The notes: generated from the letters alone by a model not told the origin. Positions 1-7,201 are shown, counted from the stretch's first letter. The stretch is DNA of 12,913 bases from Paracoccaceae bacterium (GCA_026709725.1 JAPOSK010000076.1:1-12913), one strand, 5' to 3'. Program-made: numbers and translations.

Positions 1-46
1 GGGCGGGGCCGGGCGGCGCCGGTGCGGGAAGAGGGCGCGGACGTCA

Positions 47-64
47 GGCCCCTGCGCAGGGGCC
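47..64. repeat. 18-bp perfect palindrome
   Basis: The sequence ggcccctgcgcaggggcc is its own reverse complement over all 18 bases. It lies inside the GC-rich element interior. It could be a cruciform or a dimeric protein-binding site, but in such GC-rich DNA a chance or structural origin is also possible. Confidence 0.6.
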
Positions 65-269
65 CATGCCGTCATCTTCATGCTGGGGCTTTTTGCGGTG
101 CCAGGCGATCCGGGCGGAGCAGGAGCGGCAGGCGCGGGCCCGGCAGCGCCGCCTGCGTCTCTAGGGCCCCCACCCACAGACGGACCGGGAGAGGCCCGCC
201 CCGGGCAGGGTGCGGTGCATCCTGCGTGCGGACAGGGCGCCGCTTGGATGGCTTTCGGGTCCCGAATGG

Positions 270-291
270 AGCTGATGGGGAGCTGATGGGG
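270..291. repeat. 11-bp tandem repeat, two copies
   Basis: The unit agctgatgggg occurs twice head to tail (270-280 and 281-291), followed by a partial third match. It is probably slippage in GC-rich, non-coding DNA. Confidence 0.6.
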
Positions 292-331
292 ATCTGATCC
301 TGACCGCCGGGGGCGGAATCAGGGGCAGGGC

Positions 332-398
332 GGGGTCATCGCGGTGCGGGGTTTTGGGTGTTGGCTTGAAAAAAGTGGGGGTCTCTGGCAGGCACTAT
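332..398 (+). repeat. Mobile-element right end, copy 1
   Basis: This block aligns with 5091-5156 in the same orientation, with about 62 of 67 positions matching and one single-base gap. Weaker similarity continues to a TTGAC in both copies. It contains the stretch gggggtctctggcaggcac, which in copy 2 is the right terminal inverted repeat of a 512-bp element. Copy 1 is therefore probably the right end of a sister element cut off by the window edge. It lies just upstream of the ATPase operon and could have brought or replaced that operon's promoter. Confidence 0.75.
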
Positions 399-408
399 CT
401 ATATGAAA

Positions 409-435
409 TTGACCACTAGCGTTCGAGGTTATAGA
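409..435 (+). promoter_or_regulatory. Weak candidate promoter for the ATPase operon
   Basis: A TTGACC (409-414) is followed 15 nt later by TATAGA (430-435). The spacer is shorter than the usual 16-18 nt, so this is only a candidate. It lies just outside the mobile-element end, a position where insertion elements often supply an outward -35 box. No better sigma-70-like pair was seen between here and the likely start at 592. Confidence 0.2.
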
Positions 436-591
436 GAGATGCTGCGCAGCAGTTTCCACTGAAACTTCACAGGATGGTGCAGATTGAACCCGCGCTGGCT
501 CGTCGCTGTTCGAAGGCAGATGTGGCTATCGCGAGTATCGCTTGATGGTGACAAGCGACTTGATGGCGGGAGCCCAAGACAATTGAAGCAG

Positions 592-3279
592 ATGACCGTT
601 ACCAACATAAGCCAGATCCAGGACCGTATGCAGGTCGCACTCAATCTTCCTAACGGTGCACGATTCTATCGTTGTGCCTTGCAGGTCAATCCGTTCGCCT
701 ATCTCGAGAGACACAACAAGCCTACACCATTCAAGTCCGAAGACGAATACAACGACGCTATTATCAAGGCCTGCATTGAAATCGGGATTGAGGTCATCGC
801 AGTCACAGATCATTACCGCGTCACGTCCTCGGCAAGTCTTGTCCATGCTGCACGAAACGCAAATCTCTATGCATTCAGTGGTTTTGAGGCTGTCACGAAG
901 GACGGCATTCATTTCCTGTGTTTGTTTGATCCTGATAAGGACAGAGATCTGGAACGTTTTATCGGGGATTGTGGCATTCACGGCACCGATCAACCGTCAC
1001 CGACCGGCAGCAAGGATTCCATTGAACTGCTTGTCGCTGCGAAGGGCTGGGGTGCAGTTTGCATCGCCGCTCATGTTGCGTCCGACGGTGGATTGTTGAG
1101 GAAGCTCTCGGGACAATCGAGAGTCAATGTCTGGACCGATCCCAACCTTCTTGCCTGCGCACTCCCCGGTCCGATCAATGAGACACCATATGGGATCAAG
1201 CATATCCTCAAAAACAAGGATGCCGAGTATAAGCGTACCCGCCCGCCCGCGATTTTGAACGCCTCGGATGTCAGTGACCCCAGCAAACTTAAGGAAGATG
1301 CAGCGTCCTGCTTTATCAAGATGTCTACCGTTTCAATCGAAGGGTTCAGGCAGGCTTTCCTCGACCCGGATTCCAGGGTCAGGCTACACAGCGATCCGGC
1401 ACTTGAACCGCATGCCGAATTTCTTGCGATGACCTGGGAGGGTGGATTTTTGCACGACACCGCCGTGCATTTCAATGAGAACCTGAATGTGCTTGTAGGC
1501 GGACGGGGCACCGGCAAATCAACGATGATCGAAAGTATGCGCTACGTGCTTGGACTCGATCCTCTTGGCGAGGAAGCACGAAAGGCCCATGAAGGGATAA
1601 TAAAAAATGTTCTGCAATCGGGCACGAAAGTCTCGTTGCTTGTGCAATCGCACAAGCCGTCCGAACATCGTTACATGATCGAGAGATCGGTACCAAATCC
1701 ACCCGTCGTGAAGGATGAAGCGGGGGAAGTTCTGAACCTGGCGCCAAGCGACATAATACCGGGAGTCGAACTCTTCGGACAGCACGAAATATCCGAACTT
1801 GCGAAAAGTCCCAAGAAACGTACGCTTTTGCTTGAGCGATTCATTGAGTGCGATCCGACGCTTCCGGGGCGAAAAACAAAGGTACGTCTTGAACTTGAAC
1901 GATCGCGTAGTCGCATTGTGGAGGTTCGCCGTGAAATGACTCGTCTTGACGAGCGACTTGCCGCGCTGCCCGGGCTCGAAGAGACACAAATACGATTTCA
2001 GCAGGCCGGGCTTGAAGAACGCCTGAAAGAAAGAAGCCAGCTCATCCGCGAGGAGCGACTGTTCTTGACTCTGGGTGAACGGATTGACCAGTACCGCACC
2101 ATTCACAGTGAACTTGCCGAAGGATTGCCTGTCGATACAGCGTTCGTTTCTAGCAGAGCCCTTGAAGGGTTGCCGAATTCCCAAATTCTTTCCACAATCG
2201 AGGAAATACTGATGGCGCTCAGTGAAAAACTGATGGCGCTCAGTGAACAGTTCGGCAAGAGTCTTGCCGAAGCCGATCACTTAATCACAAATGCAAAGGT
2301 GCATTGGGGCCAGCAAAAGACCGTAATTGAGGAAACCTATGAAAGGCTTCTGCGGGAACTCCAGAAATCAAAGATTGATGGCGCCGAATTCATTCGGCTG
2401 CGTCAACAAATTGAGGAGCTGCGGCCCTTAAACGACCGAATGGAAAGCCTCAAGCGAGATCTGGAAGTGCATGAGGCCCAGCGCCGTAACCTGCTCGCGG
2501 AGTGGGATGATGTCAAGGCATCAGAATACAGACAGGTTGAAGCCGCCGCTAAACTGGTATCCCGGAAACTGCGTGACAGGATTCAAGTCAGGGTCACGAT
2601 GTCGGGTGACCGAGACCCGCTTGAAAAGCTGTTGCGAGAGGTCGGGGGTAATCTTGCAGCTGCCCTGGACCGCCTTCGGGAGCATGATCAACTGTCCCTG
2701 CGGGAACTTGCCAAGACTTGCCGGGAGGGCAGGGATTCGCTGATGGCACGCTACAGATTGCCGTCCGGTGCGGCTGAACGGATCGCACAGGCCGATTTGG
2801 ATTTGTTCATGCGTATCGAGGAATTGGAACTGCCTCCGACTACGGAAATCGAATTAAACACGGCTCCCAACGGAGAACCGGCAAATTGGCAGACACTTCA
2901 AGAACTTTCGGCCGGTCAAATGGCAACGGCCGTCCTGTTGCTACTACTGCTGGAATCCGATGCGCCTCTTATAGTTGATCAGCCTGAGGATGACCTTGAC
3001 AACCGCTTCATCACAGAGAGCGTGGTTCCGATCATGCGGCAGGAAAAGCGACGACGTCAATTTATCTTCTCGACGCACAACGCCAATATCCCGGTCCTTG
3101 GCGATGCGGAACTCATCTTGGGTCTTGCTGCAATAGGTGTAGCAATGGAGGGTCAGGAACGAATGGTGCAGGACCATATGGCCTCCATCGACTCCGGGCC
3201 CGTGCGTGAATTGGTTGAGGAGATCCTCGAAGGTGGCAAAGCAGCTTTTGAGATGCGCCGCTCCAAGTACGGGTTCTGA
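592..3279 (+). CDS. PHP-domain plus ABC/SMC-type ATPase (candidate defence ATPase)
   Basis: This is a large cytoplasmic ATPase of 895 aa. The first ~240 residues form a PHP-like phosphoesterase domain: TDH at 72-74, GFE at 97-99, AAH at 159-161 and SD at 225-226 are present. The usual HxH of motif I is replaced by Q31-x-N33, and motif IV lacks its His (S228). An ABC/SMC-type ATPase follows, with Walker A GGRGTGKST at 303-311, a charged coiled coil at about 425-740, signature LSAGQ at 772-776, Walker B with D796 and E799, a D-loop LD, and the switch His at 829. This order resembles proteins called TrlF-type AAA-like ATPases and the PHP-SMC defence protein Ppl; that assignment is from memory. 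The frame is open from a TTG at 484, but the protein-like sequence begins near ATG 592 and no strong ribosome site marks any start. The downstream gene is coupled to it. Anti-phage function is inferred. Confidence 0.85.
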   Translation: MTVTNISQIQDRMQVALNLPNGARFYRCALQVNPFAYLERHNKPTPFKSEDEYNDAIIKACIEIGIEVIAVTDHYRVTSSASLVHAARNANLYAFSGFEAVTKDGIHFLCLFDPDKDRDLERFIGDCGIHGTDQPSPTGSKDSIELLVAAKGWGAVCIAAHVASDGGLLRKLSGQSRVNVWTDPNLLACALPGPINETPYGIKHILKNKDAEYKRTRPPAILNASDVSDPSKLKEDAASCFIKMSTVSIEGFRQAFLDPDSRVRLHSDPALEPHAEFLAMTWEGGFLHDTAVHFNENLNVLVGGRGTGKSTMIESMRYVLGLDPLGEEARKAHEGIIKNVLQSGTKVSLLVQSHKPSEHRYMIERSVPNPPVVKDEAGEVLNLAPSDIIPGVELFGQHEISELAKSPKKRTLLLERFIECDPTLPGRKTKVRLELERSRSRIVEVRREMTRLDERLAALPGLEETQIRFQQAGLEERLKERSQLIREERLFLTLGERIDQYRTIHSELAEGLPVDTAFVSSRALEGLPNSQILSTIEEILMALSEKLMALSEQFGKSLAEADHLITNAKVHWGQQKTVIEETYERLLRELQKSKIDGAEFIRLRQQIEELRPLNDRMESLKRDLEVHEAQRRNLLAEWDDVKASEYRQVEAAAKLVSRKLRDRIQVRVTMSGDRDPLEKLLREVGGNLAAALDRLREHDQLSLRELAKTCREGRDSLMARYRLPSGAAERIAQADLDLFMRIEELELPPTTEIELNTAPNGEPANWQTLQELSAGQMATAVLLLLLLESDAPLIVDQPEDDLDNRFITESVVPIMRQEKRRRQFIFSTHNANIPVLGDAELILGLAAIGVAMEGQERMVQDHMASIDSGPVRELVEEILEGGKAAFEMRRSKYGF
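2209..2250 (+). repeat. In-frame 21-bp tandem duplication in the coiled coil
   Basis: Two near-identical 21-bp units (2209-2229 and 2230-2250) encode LMALSEK then LMALSEQ, residues 540-553 of the ATPase. The insert is exactly seven residues, so it keeps the heptad register of the coiled coil. It looks like a recent slippage event. Confidence 0.85.
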
Positions 3280-3282
3280 GAC

Positions 3283-4503
3283 ATGACGATACGCAACGAA
3301 TTGCTTGAAATCCTTGTAAGCGGCGAAAACTCCGGTGTGGAATTTAAAAGGGATGATCTGAGCACCCAGGATCTCGCGAAGGAACTGGTTGCCTTCTCAA
3401 ACCTTGCGGGTGGCATCGTGCTTCTCGGGGTCGAAGATGATGGATCAGTCACGGGTTTAACTCGGGATAATCTCGAGGAATGGGTAATGAATGTTTGCCG
3501 CGATAAGATAAGACCAGAAATTGTTCCATTCTTTGAGATAGTTCGCGATGTTAAGGATGGCAACGACATCGCCATCGTCCGCGTGACTCCTGGCTACGAT
3601 GTGCATGGGGTCTGGCATCATAGTACCAAGAGGTATCTGATGCGTGTCGGCACACAGAGCAGGGAAGCAAGTCAAGAGGAACTTGCACGTTTGTTTCAAA
3701 GGAGAGGGGCGGTACGCACTGAATTGCGGCCCGTGTCGGGAACCACGCAAGCCAATCTGGACCGGCGGCGGTTACGCAACTATTTCCATGACATCCGCCA
3801 GCAAGATATTCCGGCCAACGAAGACGAGGAATCGTGGCAATCACTTCTCTTCAACACTGAGATTATCACTGAAGAAGGTGTGTCAGTGGGTGGTATGTTG
3901 CTGTTCGGCAAGACACCGAATCGGTTCCTGCCACATGCCGGGATAGATGCTGTCGCTTATCCCGGAACAGAACAGGACTACAACGCCCGGGAACGTGCGG
4001 CTCTTCGAGGCCCGATGGTGCCATTGCTGGACGAGAATGGTGACATCGTCGAAAACGGGATCGTCGAACAGGCTCTGGGTTTTGTGCAACGCAATACGCC
4101 TGTGGGCGTCGCAGTATTGGGCGGACGACGAGTGGAGCGCCCGGCTTATCCCAATGATGCGCTTCGTGAGGGAATCCTAAATGCTCTCATACACCGCGAT
4201 TACCTATTCACAAGCACCAATGTCGAACTGGCGGTATATTCCGACAGGCTGGAAATTGTTTCGCCTGGTCTACCGCCCAACGGCATAACGCCGGATCGCA
4301 TGCGATCCGGTACGCGGGCTGCCCGCAACCAACTGTTAAAGGATGTGATGCGCGACTATCGGTATTTGGAAAATATGGGAATGGGAATTCCCCGGAAAAT
4401 CATTAAAGGCATGAAAGAGCATAATGATACTGAGCCCGATCTTGTCGAGCTGGATGAACGGTTCATTGTTCGGTTGCATAAAAAGGCTCCCAATCAGGCC
4501 TAA
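3283..4503 (+). CDS. AlbA_2 (Schlafen-type) and GHKL-like ATPase-domain protein
   Basis: This 406-aa cytoplasmic protein has an N-terminal AlbA_2 domain at about residues 13-130, with the typical ESxxxEFK-like start (NSGVEFK, 16-22) and the glycine-rich core NLAGGIVLLGVEDDG (40-54). Residues about 290-375 match the HATPase_c_4 pattern common in this family: an N-box-like EGILNALIHRDY at 297-308, DRLEIVSPGLPP at 321-332 and NMGMGI at 364-369. Such proteins are usually annotated as putative transcriptional regulators or RNA-binding ATP-binding proteins. AlbA_2 folds bind nucleic acid, and some Schlafen relatives are RNases. Unlike many relatives, it ends shortly after the ATPase-like part without a clear winged-helix tail. 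The ATG lies 3 nt after the stop of the ATPase gene, with only a weak ribosome site, so translation is probably coupled. A role as partner, effector or regulator of the ATPase is inferred. Confidence 0.85.
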   Translation: MTIRNELLEILVSGENSGVEFKRDDLSTQDLAKELVAFSNLAGGIVLLGVEDDGSVTGLTRDNLEEWVMNVCRDKIRPEIVPFFEIVRDVKDGNDIAIVRVTPGYDVHGVWHHSTKRYLMRVGTQSREASQEELARLFQRRGAVRTELRPVSGTTQANLDRRRLRNYFHDIRQQDIPANEDEESWQSLLFNTEIITEEGVSVGGMLLFGKTPNRFLPHAGIDAVAYPGTEQDYNARERAALRGPMVPLLDENGDIVENGIVEQALGFVQRNTPVGVAVLGGRRVERPAYPNDALREGILNALIHRDYLFTSTNVELAVYSDRLEIVSPGLPPNGITPDRMRSGTRAARNQLLKDVMRDYRYLENMGMGIPRKIIKGMKEHNDTEPDLVELDERFIVRLHKKAPNQA

Positions 4504-4641
4504 ACGGCCCAAATCCGCATCTATGGACATCTGGCCACCGGAGTCGGCCCATGACGCACTAGGAAATCAGCTTCAAGGAGCCCTTGTTGATCGCAGAGTG
4601 GTTGAACGCGGCCTTGGAAAAGGAGAAGGGAGAGGTAACTC
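4504..4641. other. Operon 3' flank with a possible gene remnant
   Basis: No intact gene and no convincing terminator were seen. A reading frame begins with ATG at 4551, hits a TAG at 4560, then stays open with a protein-like composition (EISFKEPLLIAEWLNAALEK, from 4563) up to the left end of the mobile element at 4642. It may be the start of a gene broken by a nonsense change and by the insertion. On the minus strand the same DNA also reads as a short plausible tail. I recognise neither. Confidence 0.25.
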
Positions 4642-4819
4642 GTGCCTGCCGGAGAACCCCGAATTCCGGCATAGGCACCCGACCCTCCCCTGACAGTCCG
4701 CGACGCTCCCGGCGAGGATCGTGGCGGGGTGGCCCGGTTGCGGCCCATCAGGCCTGACAGACAGGGGACGGGAGGCCCCACCAGGCGCGCCCGATCGTGG
4801 TGCGATGGGGCCGGCTGGC

Positions 4820-4864
4820 GCCCCTCCGTCAAGACCCCCTCCGTCAAGACCCCCTCCGTCAAGA
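4820..4864. repeat. 15-bp tandem repeat, three copies
   Basis: The unit cccccTCCGTCAAGA occurs at 4835-4849 and 4850-4864, with a one-mismatch copy at 4820-4834. It sits inside the non-coding element. Spacing is zero, so this is not a CRISPR array. Confidence 0.8.
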
Positions 4865-4909
4865 TCTTTGGGGGACGCACCCCACCCGCACGCTCAAGAC
4901 CCTCCGGGC

Positions 4910-4952
4910 GCCGTCCGCCCCCACCTGCATGACAGGCAGAGGGGCGGACGGC
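4910..4952. repeat. Strong hairpin inside the element
   Basis: A perfect 12-bp stem, gccgtccgcccc (4910-4921) with its complement at 4941-4952, encloses a 19-nt loop that contains a further cctg/cagg pairing. No T-tract follows, so it is not a typical intrinsic terminator. It may be a structural feature of the element. Confidence 0.65.
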
Positions 4953-5090
4953 CAGACCCGCCGCCGTCTCCTCCGGGGCGAGACCATCCCCCGCACCGAG
5001 ACGGTCATCCCGGTCTTCGCACCCCCATCCATGACATGACACGATGGCATGATCACGATGGGCCGCTGGATCTGATGATTGGGGCCCATC

Positions 5091-5156
5091 GGGGTCATTG
5101 CGGTGCGGGTTTTTGGGCGTTGGCGTGAAAAAGTGGGGGTCTCTGGCAGGCACTAT
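5091..5156 (+). repeat. Mobile-element right end, copy 2
   Basis: This is the second copy of the repeat at 332-398, in the same orientation. Both copies are followed by a TTGAC about 10 nt outside the inverted repeat. The pair of copies brackets the ATPase operon like the ends of a composite element. Confidence 0.75.
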
Positions 5157-5159
5157 GTA

Positions 5160-5690
5160 CTTGAGTTGACAGGAATCAAAATACCCGATGATATCCAAGC
5201 ACTTGAAGTATCAATAAAATATCCGGCAAAGTTTGTTGTAGCACACTGATTCCCTTGAACTAATGGAGATCCTGTCAACCAATCGATACAATCCCCCTTT
5301 TTTGCGTGATGCGCTTCCGGTCTTCCCTGAAGAGACCAACGAGACGGTTTCCGGCTTCGATGGCCCCGCTGGCCGTTTCTGCCACACCGGTCAGGAAAAA
5401 ACCCAAGCCGAGCCTCCCTGGCATCGCTGTCCCCGATTTCCTGAAGCAGACGACAGCATGCCGCACGACTGGCTTTCAGGGCCAGGGAAGAGGTGGATGA
5501 TCCCGAACCGGGCATGGATCAGTCCAGCCTTGATCAGGACCGGCAGTCGGGATTTGTCCTCATGCACAAATCGTTCAGGTTCGCCACGACAGATCTTCAT
5601 CCCGGTTACCGGCGGTGGCACATAGAGGGCATTCCCGGCCCCAGGGGCGGTCCAGGACGCCTGGTGGGTTCGTCCAGAACGGCCCACACC
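5160..5690 (-). pseudogene. Decayed Fic-family AMP-transferase gene
   Basis: Read on the minus strand, three frames together give pieces of a Fic protein. First comes GNALYVPPP followed by ERFVHEDKSRLPVLIKAGLI and HARFGIIH (about 5630-5480), which is the segment just before the Fic motif. Then comes SLALKASRAACCRLLQEIGD (about 5477-5420), then FFLTGVAETASGAIEAGNRL (about 5400-5340). The catalytic HPFxDGNGRxGR and about 35 following residues are missing: IIH joins almost directly to the SLALK segment. A further frameshift lies at a six-A run (5396-5401). The C-terminal part fades near 5160, where the mobile element begins. The N-terminal half could extend toward 6080 but I cannot recognise it. 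The gene cannot make an active Fic enzyme. Confidence 0.75.
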
Positions 5691-5893
5691 GTGTGGTTCC
5701 GCTCCCCGGGATGGCGCAGATCGTCAAGCGGAATGCCGATGGCAGGGAGTGTCGGGCAGGCAGGAACCTGAACAGTTACAACTGCCTGACAATAACCATT
5801 CTGCAATGACCCCGGCAGGGAGGGCAGGAACGGTCGGATGTGATTCTCCCATGGCTGACCTTTCATGACATCTCCCGACGCACCCTGGCTCCT

Positions 5894-5943
5894 GGCCTGA
5901 TTCGTCCGGATCAGGCCCCGTGCCGGGCGGGGCCTGCTGGCAC
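5894..5943. repeat. Overlapping, mutually exclusive hairpins
   Basis: Three inverted repeats share bases: ggcctgat/atcaggcc (5894-5901 with 5910-5917), aggccccg/cggggcct (5913-5920 with 5928-5935), and gtgcc/ggcac (5920-5924 with 5939-5943). The first and second cannot form together over 5913-5917. No T-tract follows. Confidence 0.5.
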
Positions 5944-6351
5944 GGGTCCGGGAGGTGACACGGATCGACACTGCTGCGAAACATTCGGAAAAAGGGGGGG
6001 CAATGTTTCGCCGGATCGCTGATTGAGGCCCGGTGTGATGCGGGCCCGGTGCTGTTATGGCAGACCGTGTATTATGGGGACTTGCGGGGTTCCGGGTCAG
6101 CCATGCGGGGACCACACCCGGAACGGTCAGGACGGCGATCCATGTCTTGCTCTCCCGTGCCCTGCACCTGGATGCTGTGCGTTTCATGCAGAGATTTCTG
6201 ATCCGGCTGCGTCAGACAGGCTGGGCCCGGCAAGGGTTTCGACATTGCATCCGGGTTGATTTTGTCCCATGGACGGTCTGTGAGGAGTTATGCATCAGGT
6301 CTCTACGTCAATCTGGGCATGACGAACGCCATGACCGCTCTCTTGGTAGCT

Positions 6352-6357
6352 GAAGGA
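6352..6357 (+). promoter_or_regulatory. Ribosome binding site fixing the SDR start
   Basis: GAAGGA lies only 1 nt before the ATG at 6359 but 7 nt before the ATG at 6365. Normal spacing favours 6365 as the true start. Confidence 0.65.
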
Positions 6358-6364
6358 CATGACT

Positions 6365-7201
6365 ATGACACATCCGGCATTGAGTGACGGCAGGGTGGCT
6401 GTCATTACCGGTGCGGCATCTGGCATCGGTCGTGCCACGGCCCACGCTCTCTCACTCCGGGGGATGCGGGTCGTGCTCGTCGATTGCAATGGCGACGGGC
6501 TGCGGGAAACAGCGGCCAGTCTTGACGGCCCATCGCTTGTCCGGGAGATGGATGTTGCGAACAGGGATGCTGTTGAGGAACTCGCCGCAACATGTTTTGG
6601 AGAATTTGGGCAGGTCCATTTTCTGATGAACAATGCCGCGATTCGGGTGGCGGGGAGTGATGACGAGAGTCTGGAGAACTGGCACAGGACCATGGCGATC
6701 AATTTCTGGTCTGCGGTCTATGCGGAGCGGGCATTCCTGCCCCGGATGATCGACGGTGGTGCGCCCGGTGTTATCCTTAACACGGGATCGAAACAGGGAA
6801 TTACCAACCCGCCGGGCAACGTGATCTACAATGTCACCAAATCCGCTCTCAAGACATATACCGAACAGCTCCAGCATCGGCTGCGCATGATTGATGGCTG
6901 TCTCATAACCGCTCATCTTCTGGTCCCCGGTTTTACGATCACGGGTCCCCACAAGCCTGACCCGGGTGGCTGGATGCCGGAGGAACTGGTTGAATACATG
7001 TTGCCGCGTCTGGAGAGGGGGGATTTCTACATCACCTGTCCAGACAATGAGGTCACGCTCGAACTTGATGCAAAGCGGATGGCCTGGGCCACACATGATA
7101 TCATTGACAATCGGCCGCCACTCTCGCGCTGGCATCCGGACTGGGCGGCTGCGTTCGAGGCACAGCTCCAACCTCAGTTGTCGTGTGATCGTGGTGGATA
7201 A
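6365..7201 (+). CDS. Short-chain dehydrogenase/reductase (SDR), NAD-type
   Basis: A cytoplasmic oxidoreductase of 278 aa with the classical SDR layout. Numbering here is from this start. The dinucleotide loop TGAASGIG is at 15-22. An Asp ends the second strand (VLVDCN, D40), which suggests NAD rather than NADP. NNAA is at 89-92 and the structural Asn is in INFW (N113). The catalytic Ser is in NTGSKQG (S142) and the YxxxK is Y155-K159, followed by the PG turn at 188-189. The full catalytic tetrad is present and length is normal, so it should be active. The C-terminal third (PDNEV, NRPPLSRWHPDW) is typical of a subgroup of uncharacterised proteobacterial SDRs; the substrate cannot be deduced. 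It stands alone, with ~480 nt before the efflux operon. Confidence 0.9.
   Translation: MTHPALSDGRVAVITGAASGIGRATAHALSLRGMRVVLVDCNGDGLRETAASLDGPSLVREMDVANRDAVEELAATCFGEFGQVHFLMNNAAIRVAGSDDESLENWHRTMAINFWSAVYAERAFLPRMIDGGAPGVILNTGSKQGITNPPGNVIYNVTKSALKTYTEQLQHRLRMIDGCLITAHLLVPGFTITGPHKPDPGGWMPEELVEYMLPRLERGDFYITCPDNEVTLELDAKRMAWATHDIIDNRPPLSRWHPDWAAAFEAQLQPQLSCDRGG

Larger units (their letters stand above)
1..331. other. GC-rich interior of a truncated element, no gene
   Basis: This stretch is extremely GC-rich and low in complexity. Its open frames are Gly/Arg/Pro-rich and resemble no protein I know, so I call no gene. It leads straight into the repeat at 332-398, which matches the right end of the element at 4642-5153, so I read it as the interior of a related element whose left end lies outside the window. 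It holds an 18-bp perfect palindrome (47-64) and a small 11-bp tandem repeat (270-291). The interior is not obviously homologous to that of the second element; only the ends match well. Confidence 0.45.
4642..5153. mobile_element. MITE-like element with 19-bp inverted repeats, no transposase
   Basis: The left end gtgcctgccggagaacccc (4642-4660) is the inverted complement of 5135-5153 at 17 of 19 positions; similarity may run a few bases further out (GTA at 4635-4637 and TAC at 5157-5159). The 512-bp interior is very GC-rich and encodes nothing transposase-like; its open frames are Pro/Arg-rich. It holds a 15-bp tandem repeat and a strong hairpin. The right ~66 bp match the repeat at 332-398. 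No target-site duplication is visible, so exact borders are uncertain or the copy has been rearranged by recombination. Family not recognised. It would need a transposase supplied from elsewhere. Confidence 0.65.
5691..6358. other. No recognisable gene; hairpin-rich intergenic or relic DNA
   Basis: Open frames exist on both strands but none resembles a known family or has a good ribosome site, and the composition varies. Part of it may be the eroded 5' half of the Fic relic. Overlapping inverted repeats lie at 5894-5943. The promoter of the downstream SDR gene should lie near the right edge, but no convincing -35/-10 pair stands out. Confidence 0.4.

Noticed and set aside
484..591. N-terminal extension of the ATPase from a TTG start
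   Set aside because: The 36 extra residues are basic and not protein-family-like, and no good ribosome site precedes the TTG. The start at 592 is preferred, though not proven.
1519..2280. Minus-strand open frame of 253 codons inside the ATPase gene
   Set aside because: It is antisense to a gene with clear motifs, and its translation resembles no protein family.
4551..4641. Start of a real gene interrupted by the element
   Set aside because: A stop appears after three codons and the 27 codons beyond it match no family I recognise. It is listed only as a possible remnant.
4820..4864. CRISPR-like repeat
   Set aside because: Three 15-bp units with no spacers between them, so it is a simple tandem repeat.
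5166..5194. Promoter reading away from the element (TTGACA plus TGATAT)
   Set aside because: The -10 matches at only three of six positions and no forward gene follows for over 1 kb.
4521..5198. Minus-strand open frame of 225 codons over the mobile element
   Set aside because: It crosses both element borders, is Pro/Arg/Gly-rich and contains the translated tandem repeat. It is an effect of high GC, not a gene.
5606..6187. Minus-strand open frame of 193 codons
   Set aside because: Low-complexity composition and no recognisable domain. The Fic-like signal near its 3' end is in another frame.
6057..6353. Forward open frame of about 98 codons upstream of the SDR gene
   Set aside because: No ribosome site and no recognisable family. 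It has some hydrophobic stretches but nothing I can support as a gene.
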